Origin: Oceanospirillum linum
Lineage (GTDB): Bacteria > Pseudomonadota > Gammaproteobacteria > Pseudomonadales > Halomonadaceae
Direction of reading: 5' to 3'
Length of the DNA stretch: 64,000 nt
Assembly (NCBI RefSeq): GCF_001995095.2
Contig: NZ_MTSD02000003.1
Coordinates: 310,001-374,000 of the forward strand
Both the position numbers and the translations under genes were made by a program. Positions 45,142 through 53,783 of the stretch are shown here, piece after piece. Position 1 is the stretch's first letter, and every line of letters begins with the position of its first letter. Under the pieces are notes generated by a model, which saw only the letters and a list, made by a program, of their open reading frames with translations, did no database searches and was not told the DNA's origin.

Positions 45142-45396
45142 TTATCCCGCTAACAACTGATTCAGCTGACCGGTTTGCTCTGCGGCAAAAAGGTCGTCGC
45201 AACCACCAATATGGGTTTCACCCACCCAGATCTGCGGTACAGTACGACGACCACTGTTTTTCATCATTTCCTGCATTTTGGCAGGCTCACGCTCGACATC
45301 GATCTCAGTAAAATCGACCTTTTTCGATTGTAGCAGGCGCTTAGCCTGAACACAGAACGGGCACCAGGATTTACTGTAAATCACTACATTTTGCAT
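45142..45396 (-). CDS. grxC: Glutaredoxin 3
   Basis: 84 aa thioredoxin-fold protein. Active site CPFC in SWCPFCVQAKRLL, cis-Pro segment TVPQIWVGETHIGGCDDL. Uses glutathione to reduce disulfides. AGGTGAG Shine-Dalgarno. A set of three hairpins separates it from the rhodanese gene upstream. Confidence 0.95.
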   Translation of the reverse strand: MQNVVIYSKSWCPFCVQAKRLLQSKKVDFTEIDVEREPAKMQEMMKNSGRRTVPQIWVGETHIGGCDDLFAAEQTGQLNQLLAG

Positions 45397-45438
45397 AAGC
45401 TCACCTTTTATTGAAAACTGCAGAAGATATATTGGCTT

Positions 45439-45529
45439 ACCCCGTCATATGGGGTCTTTCATGATCGGTTACAAGCAAAGAGGCTGGCATACCCACCTCT
45501 TTGACATACCGCAGAGGAATCCTCTGCGG
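45439..45529. repeat. Three consecutive hairpins between the rhodanese gene and grxC
   Basis: ACCCC-N7-GGGGT (45439-45455), CAAAGAGG-N12-CCTCTTTG (45476-45503) and CCGCAGAGG-AAT-CCTCTGCGG (45509-45529). None has a long U-run. The region 45397-45644 holds no gene I can support; the hairpins may shape or end the rhodanese transcript. Confidence 0.6.
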
Positions 45530-45644
45530 CAACACATAATATCAGAAATGCCTAATTCAATCCTGACAGCTATGATCCCAGGCCTCCCCGGAGTAGCAAC
45601 CGCATTAGCCTGACACTGCAACTATCGGAGATAATGCAACGCGC

Positions 45645-46061
45645 TTATTTCGTCACAACCGGCAAATTATCATTCTGCCAGTTACTCATACCGCCGCGCA
45701 TGACACAGGACTTTTCAAAACCTGCTTTCTGTAGCTCACTCACAGCCGCTGATGCTGTATTACCCATTTTGCAAACAACAATAATCGGCTTAGCTTTGTA
45801 TTTTTCCAGTTCACCAACCCGATCTTTCAGACTCGCCATGCTGATATTCACTGCACCGGCAATGTGACCGTTGCGGAAATCACCACGATCCCGGATATCC
45901 AGAAAAACACCGTCTTCACGGTTCACCAGCAAGGTGGCCTGCTGACAGCTGATCGCCTTATTGCCGGTCATGAACTCATATCCCAGCCAGAGAATCAGCA
46001 GAATCGCAAATGTACCCACCATCATCCAGTGGTTAGTGGCAAACTCAATAAACTGTTCCAA
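45645..46061 (-). CDS. Membrane-anchored rhodanese-like protein (YibN type)
   Basis: 138 aa, TTG start with GAGGAAAG upstream. One N-terminal helix (WMMVGTFAILLILWLGYEF) anchors a single rhodanese domain: FLDIRDRGDFRNGHIAGAVN, then the catalytic Cys in IVVCKMGNTASAA. Sulfur-transfer partners unknown. Its position next to grxC-secB and facing gpmI matches E. coli yibN. Confidence 0.88.
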   Translation of the reverse strand: MEQFIEFATNHWMMVGTFAILLILWLGYEFMTGNKAISCQQATLLVNREDGVFLDIRDRGDFRNGHIAGAVNISMASLKDRVGELEKYKAKPIIVVCKMGNTASAAVSELQKAGFEKSCVMRGGMSNWQNDNLPVVTK

Positions 46062-46252
46062 CTTCTTTCCTCGTCAGCCTTTCATTGATCATGGATGCGC
46101 AGATCACCCGGTTACCGGTTTATAAAACCCGGAAAATCACCCCAGAGCACTGGCATTTAAAGGCAGTTAGTATACACAACCTGATGAAGATTTAACCGCC
46201 CCAAACAGGTTGGTTTATATACTTTTTTCACATCTTTTCCCCGGCAAAGAAT

Positions 46253-46282
46253 TTGGGAGGCCCGAGAAATCTGGGGTATGAT
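46253..46282 (+). promoter_or_regulatory. Candidate sigma-70 promoter for gpmI
   Basis: TTGGGA (46253-46258), 18-bp spacer, TATGAT (46277-46282), 70 bp before the gpmI ATG. A small dyad (ACGTC-TGTCAG-GACGT, 46299-46314) lies in the leader. Nothing else was recognised in 46062-46352. Confidence 0.45.
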
Positions 46283-46352
46283 GTCCAGCTACTGCGAAAC
46301 GTCTGTCAGGACGTGTAACTTTTTCTGAATCTAATGCGACCCTGAAAACATC

Positions 46353-47897
46353 ATGTCAAAACGTACGCCTGTTGCTCTTATCATTCTGGATGGTTTCGGC
46401 CATTGTGAAACGACCGAAAATAACGCCATTGCCAACGCCAACAAACCGGTTTGGGATCGCCTGTGGGATCAATACCCCAATGCTTTGATCGAAACATCAG
46501 GCATGGCCGTAGGCCTGCCGGATGGTCAGATGGGCAACTCAGAAGTTGGTCATATGAATCTCGGGGCCGGACGTACTGTTTATCAGGAGTTTACCCGCAT
46601 AACCAAATCGATCGCCGATGGTGATTTTTTTGAAAATGCCGCGTTAGTTTCCGCCATCGATAAAGCCGTTGCAGCGGACAAAGCAGTACATCTTATGGGA
46701 CTGCTGTCACCGGGTGGTGTACACAGCCATGAAGACCATATTCTGGCGGCCTGTGAGATGGCTGCTCAGCGTGGTGCGAAAAAAGTCTATGTTCATGGCT
46801 TCCTTGACGGTCGCGATATGCCTCCCCGTAGCGCAGAAGCATCCATCGTTAAAACGGATGCCCTACTGAAGAAACTGGGCATCGGTTTTGTTGCGTCACT
46901 GATTGGCCGCTACTACGCCATGGATCGCGACAACCGCTGGGACCGCGTTGAACAGGCGTATAACCTGCTAACACAGGCAAAAGCTGAACATGTTTATACC
47001 GGAGCAAAAGAAGCTCTGCTGGCGGCTTACGAACGGGATGAAAATGACGAATTTGTTGCAGCATCCAGCATCCGCCCGGATGGCAAAGCGGTTAAGATCG
47101 AAGATGGTGATACCGTTCTGTTTATGAACTTCCGTGCTGACCGCGCCCGTGAGATCACCCGTAGTTTTGTCAACAGTAACTTTGATGGCTTCGCCCGCGA
47201 AGTAACGCCGGAGCTTGCCGACTTTGTCATGCTGACAGAGTACGCTGCCGATATTAAAACCACCACCGCCTTCCCACCCGCCAAACTGGTGAATACTCTG
47301 GGCGAATACATGGCGAATCAGGGCAAAACTCAGCTACGTATCGCTGAGACTGAAAAATACGCCCATGTCACCTTTTTCTTCAGCGGTGGCCGAGAAGAAG
47401 AATACAAAGGCGAGACCCGCATACTGGTTCAGTCGCCCCAAGTCGCTACTTATGACCTGCAACCTGAAATGAGCGCACCGGAAGTTACCGATAAACTGGT
47501 TGATGCGATCAAAAGCGGCGATTACGACCTGATTGTCTGCAATTATGCCAACGGTGATATGGTTGGCCATACCGGAAAATACGAGGCTGCGGTTAAAGCG
47601 GTTGAAGCTCTGGATGTTTGCCTGGGGCGTGTAACTGAAGCTCTGCTGGAAGTAGGTGGTGAGTGCTTAATCACCGCAGACCATGGTAATGCAGAACAGA
47701 TGGTTAACCCGGAATCGGGTCAGGCTCAGACAGCCCATACAACTTTCCCGGTTCCTCTTATTTACGTTAATGAACGTGCGGAGTCAGTTACCCTTGAGAA
47801 TGGCCGTCTTTGCGATATTGCGCCGAGCCTGTTAAAAATCATGGATCTGAAACAACCTACTGAAATGAGCGGTCATAACCTTGTTTCTTACACCTGA
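46353..47897 (+). CDS. gpmI: 2,3-bisphosphoglycerate-independent phosphoglycerate mutase
   Basis: 514 aa. Interconverts 3- and 2-phosphoglycerate using two Mn ions. [19 protein letters not shown] opens the phosphatase domain; the phosphoserine nucleophile is in [30 protein letters not shown] and [14 protein letters not shown] belong to the transferase domain; metal-binding [13 protein letters not shown] and [10 protein letters not shown] complete the site. Normal length. A terminator separates it from envC. Confidence 0.97.
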   Translation: MSKRTPVALIILDGFGHCETTENNAIANANKPVWDRLWDQYPNALIETSGMAVGLPDGQMGNSEVGHMNLGAGRTVYQEFTRITKSIADGDFFENAALVSAIDKAVAADKAVHLMGLLSPGGVHSHEDHILAACEMAAQRGAKKVYVHGFLDGRDMPPRSAEASIVKTDALLKKLGIGFVASLIGRYYAMDRDNRWDRVEQAYNLLTQAKAEHVYTGAKEALLAAYERDENDEFVAASSIRPDGKAVKIEDGDTVLFMNFRADRAREITRSFVNSNFDGFAREVTPELADFVMLTEYAADIKTTTAFPPAKLVNTLGEYMANQGKTQLRIAETEKYAHVTFFFSGGREEEYKGETRILVQSPQVATYDLQPEMSAPEVTDKLVDAIKSGDYDLIVCNYANGDMVGHTGKYEAAVKAVEALDVCLGRVTEALLEVGGECLITADHGNAEQMVNPESGQAQTAHTTFPVPLIYVNERAESVTLENGRLCDIAPSLLKIMDLKQPTEMSGHNLVSYT

Positions 47898-47940
47898 CAT
47901 TCTGAGTCGTTCCTAAGTTTCGGACAGAATGACACACAAG

Positions 47941-47963
47941 GAGCCGGCCTCCCCCGGCTCTTT
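47941..47963 (+). terminator. Terminator between gpmI and envC
   Basis: GAGCCGG-CCTCCC-CCGGCTC (7-bp stem) followed by TTTACCCTTT. Moderate U content, so termination may be partial. Confidence 0.6.
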
Positions 47964-48009
47964 ACCCTTTGACCAAAATGCCTGCGGGTAACGGAAAACA
48001 CTGTCATTG

Positions 48010-49239
48010 ATGATCAAAAGAGCCACTGCAGCCGTGCTGCAAAATAAACAGAGTCAAGATTTCGGACGCTGGCCCTTTTCCTTACAGCTTCTCAGCTACT
48101 TGCTGGCGATCCTGCTTATCTCCTCTTTTGCCCTTTTGTCTTTACCTTTACAGGCAGCGGGCAAAGAGGATGTTTCAGCCCAGCAGCTAAAAGAGCTGAA
48201 CAGTCGCATCAAAGCTCTTGAGCAATCACTAAACCAGGTGAAGGGGGCAAAAGCAGAAGTACTTAAAAAGCTTCAGGCCTCAGAGAAGAAAATATCCGAT
48301 ACAGCCCGGGCTATCCGAAGCAATCTGGCAAGCAGCAAGCGACTACAAAGCCGCCTGAGTGTACTGCGGGCAGAAAAAAACAGCCTGAGGCTCAAACAGA
48401 ATCAACAGAAAGATTATCTGAAAAAGCAGATCCGTTCAGCTTATGCCATGGGACGACAGGAATACCTGAAAGTTCTGCTTAACCAGCAGCAACCGGACCA
48501 GGTCTCGCGGGTTTTACGCTATTACGACTACATCAATAAAGAGCGCAGCCGACATATTGATGAATACCTGGAAACAGCCCGCAGCCTGAACCGGATTGAA
48601 AAAGAGATTTTACAAAAAGATTATGTCCTGACCACAACCCGCAGTAAGCTGGAAGCGGATCGGGGTCGCCTGAAAGTCGAGCAGAAGAAACGGGAAACCC
48701 TTGTCTCTCAGCTAGACCAGGAAATTTCCGGTAAAGGTCAGGAATTAGCCCGTCTGAATCAGGACAGGGCCCGCCTTGAGAAGTTATTAAAAGAAGTACA
48801 GCAAGCCATTGTCAATATTCCCATGCCGAAGGATACCCGCCCGTTTAAGTCCATGCGCGGCAAACTGCCCTGGCCGCTTAAAGGTCGCGTCGCTTATGCT
48901 TTTGGCAGCGAACAGATTCGTGGCAAACTGCGCCGCAATGGTATGGTGATTCGCGGCCAGGAAGGCACAGAAATTAAAGCGATTCACTCCGGGCGTGTTG
49001 TCTTTTCCGACTGGCTCAGAGGCTACGGTGTACTTTTGATTCTTGATCACGGTAATGGCTTTATGAGTCTCTACGGTCATAATCAATCTCTGCTTCGGGA
49101 AGCCGGCGACTGGATTCATGCCGGTGAAAGTATTGCAACCGTTGGGCGAAGCGGCGGACAAAGCCGAAGCGGTCTTTATTTTGAAATTCGCAAGAAAGGG
49201 GCTCCGCAAGACCCTATTATCTGGCTCGGCAAACGCTGA
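48010..49239 (+). CDS. envC: Murein hydrolase activator EnvC
   Basis: 409 aa from the ATG at 48010 (a TTG precedes it by one codon). A long N-region and hydrophobic segment (LLSYLLAILLISSFALLSL) form the signal peptide, cleaved near LQAAG. Two long coiled coils (about 55-270) are followed by a degenerate LytM domain (about 290-405: VAYAFGSEQIRGKLRRNGMV, LYGHNQSLL, GLYFEIRKKG), which lacks the full zinc site. EnvC activates amidases AmiA/AmiB at the septum. Located gpmI-envC-ctpA as in Pseudomonas. Confidence 0.92.
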   Translation: MIKRATAAVLQNKQSQDFGRWPFSLQLLSYLLAILLISSFALLSLPLQAAGKEDVSAQQLKELNSRIKALEQSLNQVKGAKAEVLKKLQASEKKISDTARAIRSNLASSKRLQSRLSVLRAEKNSLRLKQNQQKDYLKKQIRSAYAMGRQEYLKVLLNQQQPDQVSRVLRYYDYINKERSRHIDEYLETARSLNRIEKEILQKDYVLTTTRSKLEADRGRLKVEQKKRETLVSQLDQEISGKGQELARLNQDRARLEKLLKEVQQAIVNIPMPKDTRPFKSMRGKLPWPLKGRVAYAFGSEQIRGKLRRNGMVIRGQEGTEIKAIHSGRVVFSDWLRGYGVLLILDHGNGFMSLYGHNQSLLREAGDWIHAGESIATVGRSGGQSRSGLYFEIRKKGAPQDPIIWLGKR

Positions 49240-49336
49240 AAAAACACTCAGGCTGCCCTGTGACAAGCAGGAAAATCTGATGATATAAACCCCACAGACC
49301 GATAATCGTCGTGACCGGGGCATTAAGGAGTGATTC

Positions 49337-50665
49337 ATGAGAACCTCGCAGACCACACTAGGAATCGGCTTTGGCCTGTTGCTCAGCCTGACAAGTTCAA
49401 ATCTGTTTGCGGAAGCAGCCCCGACCGACGAAGCTCTGCCTTATGAGGCTCAGGAACTTCCACTGGAGGAGCTACGCACCTTCGGAGAAGTGTTCGAACG
49501 CATCAAGCGCGCCTATGTTCATGATATCAATGACGAAGAGCTGTTGGACAATGCCATCAGAGGAATGGTTACAGGCTTAGATCCTCACTCCACCTACCTG
49601 ACACCAGAAGATTACGACGAACTGCAGGAAAGTACTCAGGGCGAGTTTGGCGGCCTGGGCCTTGAGGTCAGCTCCGAAAACGGCTTTATCAAAGTCGTTA
49701 CGCCGATTGATGATACGCCGGCAGCACGGGCAGGAATCCGCCCCCATGACCTGATTGTTAAGATCAATGATACTCCGGTTAAAAACTTACCGTTGAACAA
49801 GTCTATAGAGCTAATGCGCGGTAAGCCTGACACCGAAATTCGCCTGACGATTATGCGGGATGGCGCAGACGCACCCTTCGAGCTAACCCTGAAACGGGCT
49901 CTGATCCGTGTTACCAGTGTAAAGCACCGTATGCTGGAGAAGGACTACGGCTATATTCGAATCACCCAGTTCCAGGTACATACCGGCGAAGAAGTCGTTA
50001 AAGCCCTCAACAAAATGCACACGGACTCCGATGGTCAGCTTAAAGGGGTTGTACTGGACCTGCGTAACAATCCGGGCGGTGTGTTACAGGCTGCGGCGGA
50101 GGTCGTAGATGCCTTTATCACTCAGGGGCGTATTGTTTATACCAAAGGCCGACTGGACAATACTGAGCTCAGTTTTGATGCCACACCCAGCAACCCAAGC
50201 CATGGTGTGCCTTTAATCGTCCTGATCAACGAAGGCTCTGCCTCTGCCTCTGAGATTGTATCCGGTGCGCTTCAGGATCATCAGCGTGGCGTAATCATGG
50301 GTACTCAAAGCTTCGGTAAGGGTTCAGTGCAAACGATTCTGCCTCTTGGAAGCAATCGCGGCCTGAAACTGACCACGGCCTTGTACTACACGCCATCCGG
50401 GCGCTCAATTCAGGCTCAGGGTGTAACTCCTGATATTGAAGTCAAACCTGCTCGCCTGACACCCATCGAAGCCAGACTCCAGATCAAAGAAGCCGACCTT
50501 GAGGGGCATCTTGAAAGCGGCCAGAAAATCGTTGGCCAAAAATCCGAAAGCAGTGCCTCATTAGCAGAAAGTGATTACCAGCTATTTGAGGCCCTGAGTC
50601 TGCTGAAAGGCCTGCAGATCCTGAACAAAAGCCCTGAAAACAGCACCAACGAACCAACCCATTAG
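49337..50665 (+). CDS. ctpA: S41 family carboxy-terminal processing protease
   Basis: 442 aa. Signal peptide to about residue 26 (SNLFA|EA). PDZ domain about 95-185 (FGGLGLEVSSENGFIKVVTP), then the S41 protease core with VVLDLRNNPGGVLQAAAEVV, the nucleophile Ser in EGSASASEIVSGAL and the general-base Lys in TQSFGKGSVQT. In Pseudomonas CtpA with a lipoprotein adaptor degrades cell-wall hydrolases, which fits its place after envC. AAGGAG Shine-Dalgarno. Confidence 0.94.
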   Translation: MRTSQTTLGIGFGLLLSLTSSNLFAEAAPTDEALPYEAQELPLEELRTFGEVFERIKRAYVHDINDEELLDNAIRGMVTGLDPHSTYLTPEDYDELQESTQGEFGGLGLEVSSENGFIKVVTPIDDTPAARAGIRPHDLIVKINDTPVKNLPLNKSIELMRGKPDTEIRLTIMRDGADAPFELTLKRALIRVTSVKHRMLEKDYGYIRITQFQVHTGEEVVKALNKMHTDSDGQLKGVVLDLRNNPGGVLQAAAEVVDAFITQGRIVYTKGRLDNTELSFDATPSNPSHGVPLIVLINEGSASASEIVSGALQDHQRGVIMGTQSFGKGSVQTILPLGSNRGLKLTTALYYTPSGRSIQAQGVTPDIEVKPARLTPIEARLQIKEADLEGHLESGQKIVGQKSESSASLAESDYQLFEALSLLKGLQILNKSPENSTNEPTH

Positions 50666-50714
50666 AATAGAACCTGATCAGGCTGCCTGAAAGGGCGGCC
50701 TAAGCGACACTTAT

Positions 50715-51845
50715 ATGACAACCATTCCCCAGTACCACTCAGATTCACAACCACCAGCCAGCACGGATATTCCGGGCCTAAATACCCTTTTTATCCTGAT
50801 ATTGGCTCTTTTCCTTCTGGGCTTCGGCAGATCCGCGCAGGCATCCAGCTCCCCCACAATCACACTGGTCATTGATGATATAGGCTACAATCTGCGTAAT
50901 GGCCTACGGGCAGTAAACCTCCCCGGAGCTATATCCTACGCAGTATTACCCCATACACCTTACAGCCAACGACTTGCTAAAGCGGCCCATAAAAAAGGCA
51001 AAACGGTAATGCTTCATGCACCGATGACCAACGTACATCAGTGGGAGCCAGGACCAGGCACTCTCAGCCCGTCCATGGACAGGAAAACCTTCGATCAGGC
51101 ACTAAAGAAAGCACTGGCAGATATCCCCTTTGCTCAGGGAGTCAATAACCATATGGGCAGCGAGCTGACACAGGACAGTGTTCGTATGCAGTGGCTTATG
51201 GAGGAGATCAGCAAGCGTCGCCTGTTCTTTATTGATAGCCGTACTACTGCTAAATCTGTGGCTGCCAAAACAGCCAAGGCAAACGGCATCCCCAATATGA
51301 GCAGGGATGTGTTTCTTGACCACATACGAACACCTTCAGCCGTGAACGAGGCTTTTGACACCCTGGTTCGGCAGGCGCAACGTAACGGCCACGCCACCGG
51401 AATAGGCCACCCTCACAAAGTCACGCTTGATATGCTGGAAAGCCGGATACCGGAACTTCAGGCCCAGGGCATTCGTCTGGTTTCTGTTCCGGATCAACTG
51501 CTCGCGATGGGACAGACCTATGAGAGAGCCCAACCCGCATTCATCACGCCTGAGGTGACAACACCCAATCGAAGCCCCGCCTTTTGGCGCAGCGAGATTC
51601 AACAGCTGACCCGCTTCAAAGAAACCGATGTTACCCACCCTAAGATAATTCGCAAAGAGGTGGTCGTCAGAAAAAAGTCCCCAAACCTTCAGCCTATCAA
51701 CCGGACTGAGAAACGCGCAGAACCGAGCAGAGAAAATACTCCCCCCCTGAGAGATGCCGGGCGGGATATGTTACAGCAGCCCGTTCACCACCCGGACTGG
51801 CTGACACCCAAGGATAAGCAAAACTGGGCAACCACCCGTGACTGA
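50715..51845 (+). CDS. yibQ: Divergent polysaccharide deacetylase (YibQ family)
   Basis: 376 aa. Hydrophobic N-terminal segment (NTLFILILALFLLGF, about 24-38) then AQA-type cleavage near residue 44. The NodB-like barrel begins ITLVIDDIGYNLRNGLRAVN and includes AVLPHTPYSQRLAKAAHKKG, VMLHAPMT, QGVNNHMGSELTQ and FIDSRTTAKS. The C-terminal 100 residues are charged and Pro-rich, longer than in E. coli YibQ. Catalysis has not been shown for the family. Weak Shine-Dalgarno; likely cotranscribed with ctpA. Confidence 0.88.
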   Translation: MTTIPQYHSDSQPPASTDIPGLNTLFILILALFLLGFGRSAQASSSPTITLVIDDIGYNLRNGLRAVNLPGAISYAVLPHTPYSQRLAKAAHKKGKTVMLHAPMTNVHQWEPGPGTLSPSMDRKTFDQALKKALADIPFAQGVNNHMGSELTQDSVRMQWLMEEISKRRLFFIDSRTTAKSVAAKTAKANGIPNMSRDVFLDHIRTPSAVNEAFDTLVRQAQRNGHATGIGHPHKVTLDMLESRIPELQAQGIRLVSVPDQLLAMGQTYERAQPAFITPEVTTPNRSPAFWRSEIQQLTRFKETDVTHPKIIRKEVVVRKKSPNLQPINRTEKRAEPSRENTPPLRDAGRDMLQQPVHHPDWLTPKDKQNWATTRD

Positions 51846-51914
51846 AGCGCGCATGTCACCTGGCAGGCTGAATACCTTTTCTTAAATATTACCAATGCAG
51901 AGTACCCCCTATAA

Positions 51915-52505
51915 ATGAGTGCTTTTTTTCAACAACTGAAAGACTTAGCCCCCTGGCAGCAAACTGCGTTTGCCACAGCATTAGCTGAACGCATGTACCC
52001 TAACTACGCACTGTTTTGTCAGGTCACGGAGCAGCCTGAGCAAGCCGCACAGTTAAAAAAGAGCCTGATGCTGATTTGGGAGCAACTGGCTAATAAGGCC
52101 AGCACAATCAATTTTGAAGTTCAGCTGGAAAGATTGGCAGATCTGATACCCAATGATGCTGACTATGAAATGTACGGTGTCTACCCGGCGATTGATGCGG
52201 CCATGGCTGCTCATACTGCTATGGAACTGGCAATGGGTACTCAGGCAGAAGAGGTTACCCGTGTCAGCCGCCTGATGCGTCAGACCATTATCAGCTTTAT
52301 CGAGGCAACTGAAGAGGTGCCTGAAGATGAGAAGGCCCGACGAAAAGCCCTGAACGATCATGAGCTGATGCAGTTTGACCGCGAGTTTCAGGATGAAGTA
52401 CTGGAACAGATCAGCGCGATGAAACACCCTCAGAAGGATAAGCTGAAAGCACTGCGTATTATGGCTCAGAATGATGGCGTGAGCTGCCTGGGGCTGGCGG
52501 TTTAA
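51915..52505 (+). CDS. DUF416 family protein (YjaG-like)
   Basis: 196 aa all-helical soluble protein. Family features: LAPWQQTAFATALAERMYPN at the N-terminus, DYEMYGVYPAIDAAMAAHTA in the middle and ELMQFDREFQDEVLEQIS. No activity known. Weak Shine-Dalgarno. Convergent with the membrane protein gene. Confidence 0.85.
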   Translation: MSAFFQQLKDLAPWQQTAFATALAERMYPNYALFCQVTEQPEQAAQLKKSLMLIWEQLANKASTINFEVQLERLADLIPNDADYEMYGVYPAIDAAMAAHTAMELAMGTQAEEVTRVSRLMRQTIISFIEATEEVPEDEKARRKALNDHELMQFDREFQDEVLEQISAMKHPQKDKLKALRIMAQNDGVSCLGLAV

Positions 52506-52518
52506 TCTTCCTGTCGAT

Positions 52519-52547
52519 AAAAAATACCCGGAGCATGAGCTCCGGGT
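52519..52547 (-). terminator. Terminator of the 178-aa membrane protein gene
   Basis: ACCCGGAGC-ATGA-GCTCCGGGT, perfect 9-bp stem; on the minus strand the transcript continues A-U6. Lies between convergent genes. Confidence 0.85.
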
Positions 52548-52561
52548 CACATCTCTAAAGG

Positions 52562-53098
52562 CTACTGACTCTCCACTGCGGACTCATTCAGCCCCCGGTC
52601 ACGGACACTGCTGTGGAAGGACTTTTCGTCTTCACTCTCCACAGATACTGAGCCTTGCTCCACCTGCTGTTCAATATCAGACTCAAACATCAGATTACCG
52701 CTACTCATCAGGTCCTGATAGGCGTAATAGCCAAAACCCGTACAAATCACCAGCACGACAGCAGGTACGCTGACATATATTTTTCTGAAGTGCCGGGCGA
52801 CAAAGTAAACAAACAGCATGAGTTCAATAACACCCAGCGCCAATACCAGATAATCACCAATACCGCTGATTCCCCGAATAATGGGGTTCTCTTCCGGTGT
52901 ATGCGTACCAATAAGCTCCATACTGACAACACCGGAACCATTCAGCAGGCTGATCACAAAAATCACCAGGAGCCAGGCCAAAGCAATACGTTTCTCATGG
53001 AACAGCGCCTGAAAAAACAGCGTTGTCAGTGCCAGAATAAAGGCAAAAAAAGCGCCGGCCAGATACCATTGGTAAGCGATAAACTGCTCTGTGGACAT
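52562..53098 (-). CDS. Hypothetical inner-membrane protein
   Basis: 178 aa with four hydrophobic helices: WYLAGAFFAFILALTTLFF, ALAWLLVIFVISLLNG, YLVLALGVIELMLFVYFVA and VSVPAVVLVICTGFGYYAY. An acidic hydrophilic tail (residues 130-178) follows. I do not recognise a family. AAGGAA Shine-Dalgarno and its own terminator support expression. No clear link with flanking genes. Confidence 0.75.
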   Translation of the reverse strand: MSTEQFIAYQWYLAGAFFAFILALTTLFFQALFHEKRIALAWLLVIFVISLLNGSGVVSMELIGTHTPEENPIIRGISGIGDYLVLALGVIELMLFVYFVARHFRKIYVSVPAVVLVICTGFGYYAYQDLMSSGNLMFESDIEQQVEQGSVSVESEDEKSFHSSVRDRGLNESAVESQ

Positions 53099-53213
53099 GA
53101 AAATTCCTTTAGCTTAAGAGGGACAGTGTCTGGGTTTTTAAATCTGATTCCAGAAAGGTATAAACAGATGCCGACACTCTACCTGTGAAATACAGACCCA
53201 GAAACCCCAGGCA

Positions 53214-53585
53214 TTATTTTTTCAACCAGCCATTACCCAGGTCAATTAAATTACCGGGACGGGTTTTCTCAATCACTTTTTTGCCAGCAAGTTTTTCAAC
53301 CTCCTGAAGAGAGATATTATTTTTTGCCGCCAGTTTTTTATAAACCTGCACCCGCTTATTGTTCACCTCATCCACCAGGGCTTTTACACCAGCCTCAGGC
53401 TTCACTACCCCCAGGTAGCCTGTATAACGCTCACCAACCCAACCGTTATCTTTGGCAGCATCCAGATCCAGTGCGTAGGCAGGCCCTGCCATGACCAATA
53501 TCAGCAACAAGGTAACCATAAGTGCAGTCAAAGAAGAAACCCACAACTGTGGTGCCAGGTAATTATTGCTTATCTTGTTATTCAT
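53214..53585 (-). CDS. ydbL: YdbL family protein (DUF1318)
   Basis: 123 aa. N-terminal helix LWVSSLTALMVTLLLILVMA is a signal peptide (cleaved near AYA|LD). The mature part has LDAAKDNGWVGERYTGYLGV and VEKLAGKKVIEKTRPGNLID, the family pattern. YdbL is a periplasmic partner proposed to chaperone assembly of YnbE with YdbH. Third gene of ydbH-ynbE-ydbL; AAGGAG Shine-Dalgarno. Confidence 0.88.
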   Translation of the reverse strand: MNNKISNNYLAPQLWVSSLTALMVTLLLILVMAGPAYALDLDAAKDNGWVGERYTGYLGVVKPEAGVKALVDEVNNKRVQVYKKLAAKNNISLQEVEKLAGKKVIEKTRPGNLIDLGNGWLKK

Positions 53586-53597
53586 CAGGTTAACTCC

Positions 53598-53783
53598 TTA
53601 GAAAAGATCACTGTCTTCGCTGAACATCTGCTCCAGCTCTTTATCAACCTTGACCCGAATCTCATGGTCGATCTTAACATTCAGATTGATGGTGATCGGC
53701 TCCTTGGCCCCCACCTCAATACGAGGTGTACAGGCCGCCAGAAAACTGAGCATACCGGTTAAGAGTAAAAGTCTGAGTATCAT
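53598..53783 (-). CDS. ynbE: YnbE family outer-membrane lipoprotein
   Basis: 61 aa. Signal peptide with lipobox LAAC (Cys18), mature part PRIEVGAKEPITINLNVKID and a short acidic tail. In E. coli, YnbE multimerises and completes the YdbH bridge at the outer membrane. The ATG overlaps the ydbH stop by 4 bp. Confidence 0.9.
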   Translation of the reverse strand: MILRLLLLTGMLSFLAACTPRIEVGAKEPITINLNVKIDHEIRVKVDKELEQMFSEDSDLF

